Of a stretch of 64,000 nucleotides of DNA, positions 62,285 to 64,000 are shown piece after piece. Numbering within the stretch: position 1 is the stretch's first letter; each line of letters opens with the position of its first letter. The DNA is from Bigelowiella natans CCMP2755 (lineage: Eukaryota; Cercozoa; Chlorarachniophyceae). Below the pieces are notes generated by a model. It was not told the origin of the DNA, ran no database searches, and worked only from the letters and a program-made list of their open reading frames with translations. The translations under genes were made by a program, and so were the position numbers. The stretch covers positions 86,001 to 150,000 of the forward strand of contig ADNK01001820.1 of NCBI GenBank assembly GCA_000320545.1. Direction: 5' to 3'.

Positions 62285-64000
62285 TCATTTAAGATTCTGT
62301 AGGACAGTTCCAGCCCCCTTAAAGGCATTTCCAGTTTCCGACAAGCAGCTTTCACGCCCCTCCTCATCCCAATTCGTAGCTAATATATCTATTTCTTTCC
62401 TCACGCCTTCCAGGAGCTCCTTTGGTTCCCCATTGTACTTGTAGAACTCGAGTGTTCTCCCGTCGAAGTTCTTATCGGCAATCAACTTTCCGATCATTCG
62501 GCCACCCTACAATTTGAGAACAAGGTGGTTATGTGTGTGGAAGTGTGTCTTCTCATGTGAAGTATGGCACTGGTGGCAGTTAAATCGGATCTTTGTTCGA
62601 ACAACGCAAGCATCAAATCCATGGACCGGTCTGTTGTCTCACATCTTTTACGGTTATAATCTCAAAACAAGTTTGTTAGTGCAGTTACTACTACTACTAA
62701 TACTACTACCGCTGCATGTGCGAAATGTGTGTTGTAGAAGTGACACACGAAAGCAGGGACGGAATCTTCTGCCAAAGAGCGAAGGCTTTTCGCGTAGTCT
62801 AAAGCGTCTTTGCCGGGTTCAGGTCTATTGAGCTCGGGGTTCTCGTCTAGGATTTGAGCAATATCTTTTTCGATGTTCCCCCCTCGTCGTATCTCGATAC
62901 TGACGCTAAGAGTGCACCACCAACCCATGTTTTCGGTTGTCAGTTCGATTAGTTAAGATTACAACAGTCATCACAACTCTTCATTCTAACCAGCATTTAT
63001 CAGCCAGACAATCATCACCACGAAGGAAGGAGGATAAACAATGGACGTTTTTTTGTTTTTGTTTACTCGTTCAGCGTTGAAAGTTCCGGGTAAGAAGCTG
63101 CAATATCGTCCAATGTGTCATGGATCACCTACACAAGTTTTATAATGATGGTATCAATGATACTAACTTAACGACAAATGATAATTCGATTGCATGTGTC
63201 CACTTTGCGGCGGGCAATATGTGATGAAAGGAACCATAAGGTTTCACCTTAGAATCCACCAGAAATCTTAGAATAGAGTTCGTCGACATCTCCCACTAAA
63301 CGGACACACAAAACCACACACACATAGACACACACACGCGCACACGAACACGGTATATTTTAAATTCTGCAGTGAGAAGAGTACAGTAGATTATTCAAAG
63401 TATACAACAACTTAATAGTACCTGAGAGATAGGTTTTTGTGTCTTTTGCTCTCCCTCTTTTGACTGAGGTGAATAACAGCACGATATAGGAATATACACT
63501 TTTAGCGAATCTTTCCTTTCTTGTGAAATTGATTTCCCTCCCATTCGTTTTATGAATTTCACAGTAAACTATTTCCCTATGTTTATAATTCCTTCAAAAT
63601 ATATGGCCAAAGGCTCTCAGATATGATACACTCTATCTGGAGGGATCATATTTTTCAACACTTGTTTTTCCTGTTACACCTGGTCACGAGTGTGAAGCTT
63701 CATTGCTGCTTTTCGCATCTCGTTTTGCACGAACGAATTCTTGTCGAACTAACCACAGAGTTAAAAGAAATACAGAATGCACGAAACGAGATTAAGAATG
63801 GTCCCACGTAATCTCACACGATTAGAGTGAGCGAGTTAATTTCCCTACCTTGCCTGCCATGTCCCCATGTCCAGCGCGCTGTCGTAACTGAGCTACTCTC
63901 GCAACATATCGCTGGGAATTATGAATATTGAACCGCGTGGGCACCCCGGATCGTTGGCAGAGAATAGGCGGCCTTGCCTGAGGGAGGGGGGCAGCGAGGA
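62285..64000 (-). CDS. HO1: Plastid-type haem oxygenase (HY1-like), 5' end off window
   Basis: The enzyme opens haem to biliverdin IXalpha, releasing iron and CO; in algae this feeds bilin and phytochrome chromophore synthesis, usually in the plastid with ferredoxin. Exons with consistent phase: 64000-63849 (open at edge), 63748-63680, 63463-63422, 63295-63248, 63128-63067, 62899-62710, 62506-62285 (stop). The proximal haem His is in MRKAAMKLHTRDQ. Downstream are FLVDSKVIHDTLDD, DALDYAKSLRSL and the distal-helix block CHFYNTHFAHAAGGRMIGK, typical of plant and algal rather than animal enzymes. The end, LSETGNAFKGAGTVLQNL, matches the family. The visible part is about 260 residues, including a basic, hydroxylated first exon that fits a transit peptide. 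Joint 63849/63748 is the least certain. Confidence 0.95.

Noticed and set aside
63194..63271. Perfect C2H2 zinc-finger pattern on the plus strand (C-x2-C-x12-H-x3-H)
   Set aside because: It overlaps, on the opposite strand, the haem-oxygenase exon that encodes FLVDSK, which fits its neighbours in phase. The plus-strand frame has a stop just upstream, so the finger is a coincidental shadow.

Overview
The window is nuclear DNA of a eukaryote. Its genes are split by many GT-AG introns that I joined by hand with reading phase conserved. There are no prokaryotic operons, CRISPR arrays or insertion sequences. A plant/algal (HY1-type) haem oxygenase at the right end suggests a plastid-bearing protist, probably an alga. 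The phylum cannot be told from the sequence. Introns and spacers are loaded with microsatellites and homopolymers, and most long ORFs in other frames are translations of these repeats.

Layout, left to right. 1-3568 (-): presequence protease (M16C), open at the left edge. 3569-4243: divergent promoter. 4244-9542 (+): ERV46/ERGIC3-type cargo receptor, 20 exons. 9543-21128: gene-sparse stretch with compact unrecognised genes (10925-11641 -, 11854-12901 -, 15671-16780 +, 18456-19042 -, 19562-20149 +), a 79-bp tandem repeat (19061-19366) and spacers rich in short palindromes. 21129-27842 (-): GH38 alpha-mannosidase with an added C-terminal membrane anchor. 28400-30945 (+): TauD/TfdA-type 2-oxoglutarate dioxygenase. 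32666-49804 (+): very large XPG/ERCC5-like nuclease with three RanBP2-type zinc fingers, a duplicated module of unknown type, an acidic spacer, a PIP box and, in the same phase chain, a SAP domain. 51179-52234 (-): novel 207-residue membrane protein, seven exons. 52872-60650 (+): intron-rich locus I could not identify. 61620-62103 (-): two-exon 142-residue protein. 62285-64000 (-): haem oxygenase, 5' end off the window.

The genes do not form a pathway. They are unrelated housekeeping functions: organelle peptide turnover, ER-Golgi cargo traffic, glycan trimming, DNA repair, bilin synthesis and an oxygenase. The most unusual items are the XPG-SAP-zinc-finger gene with its internal duplication, the C-terminally anchored mannosidase, and the contrast between repeat-swollen introns and neighbouring genes with introns of about 52-56 nt.
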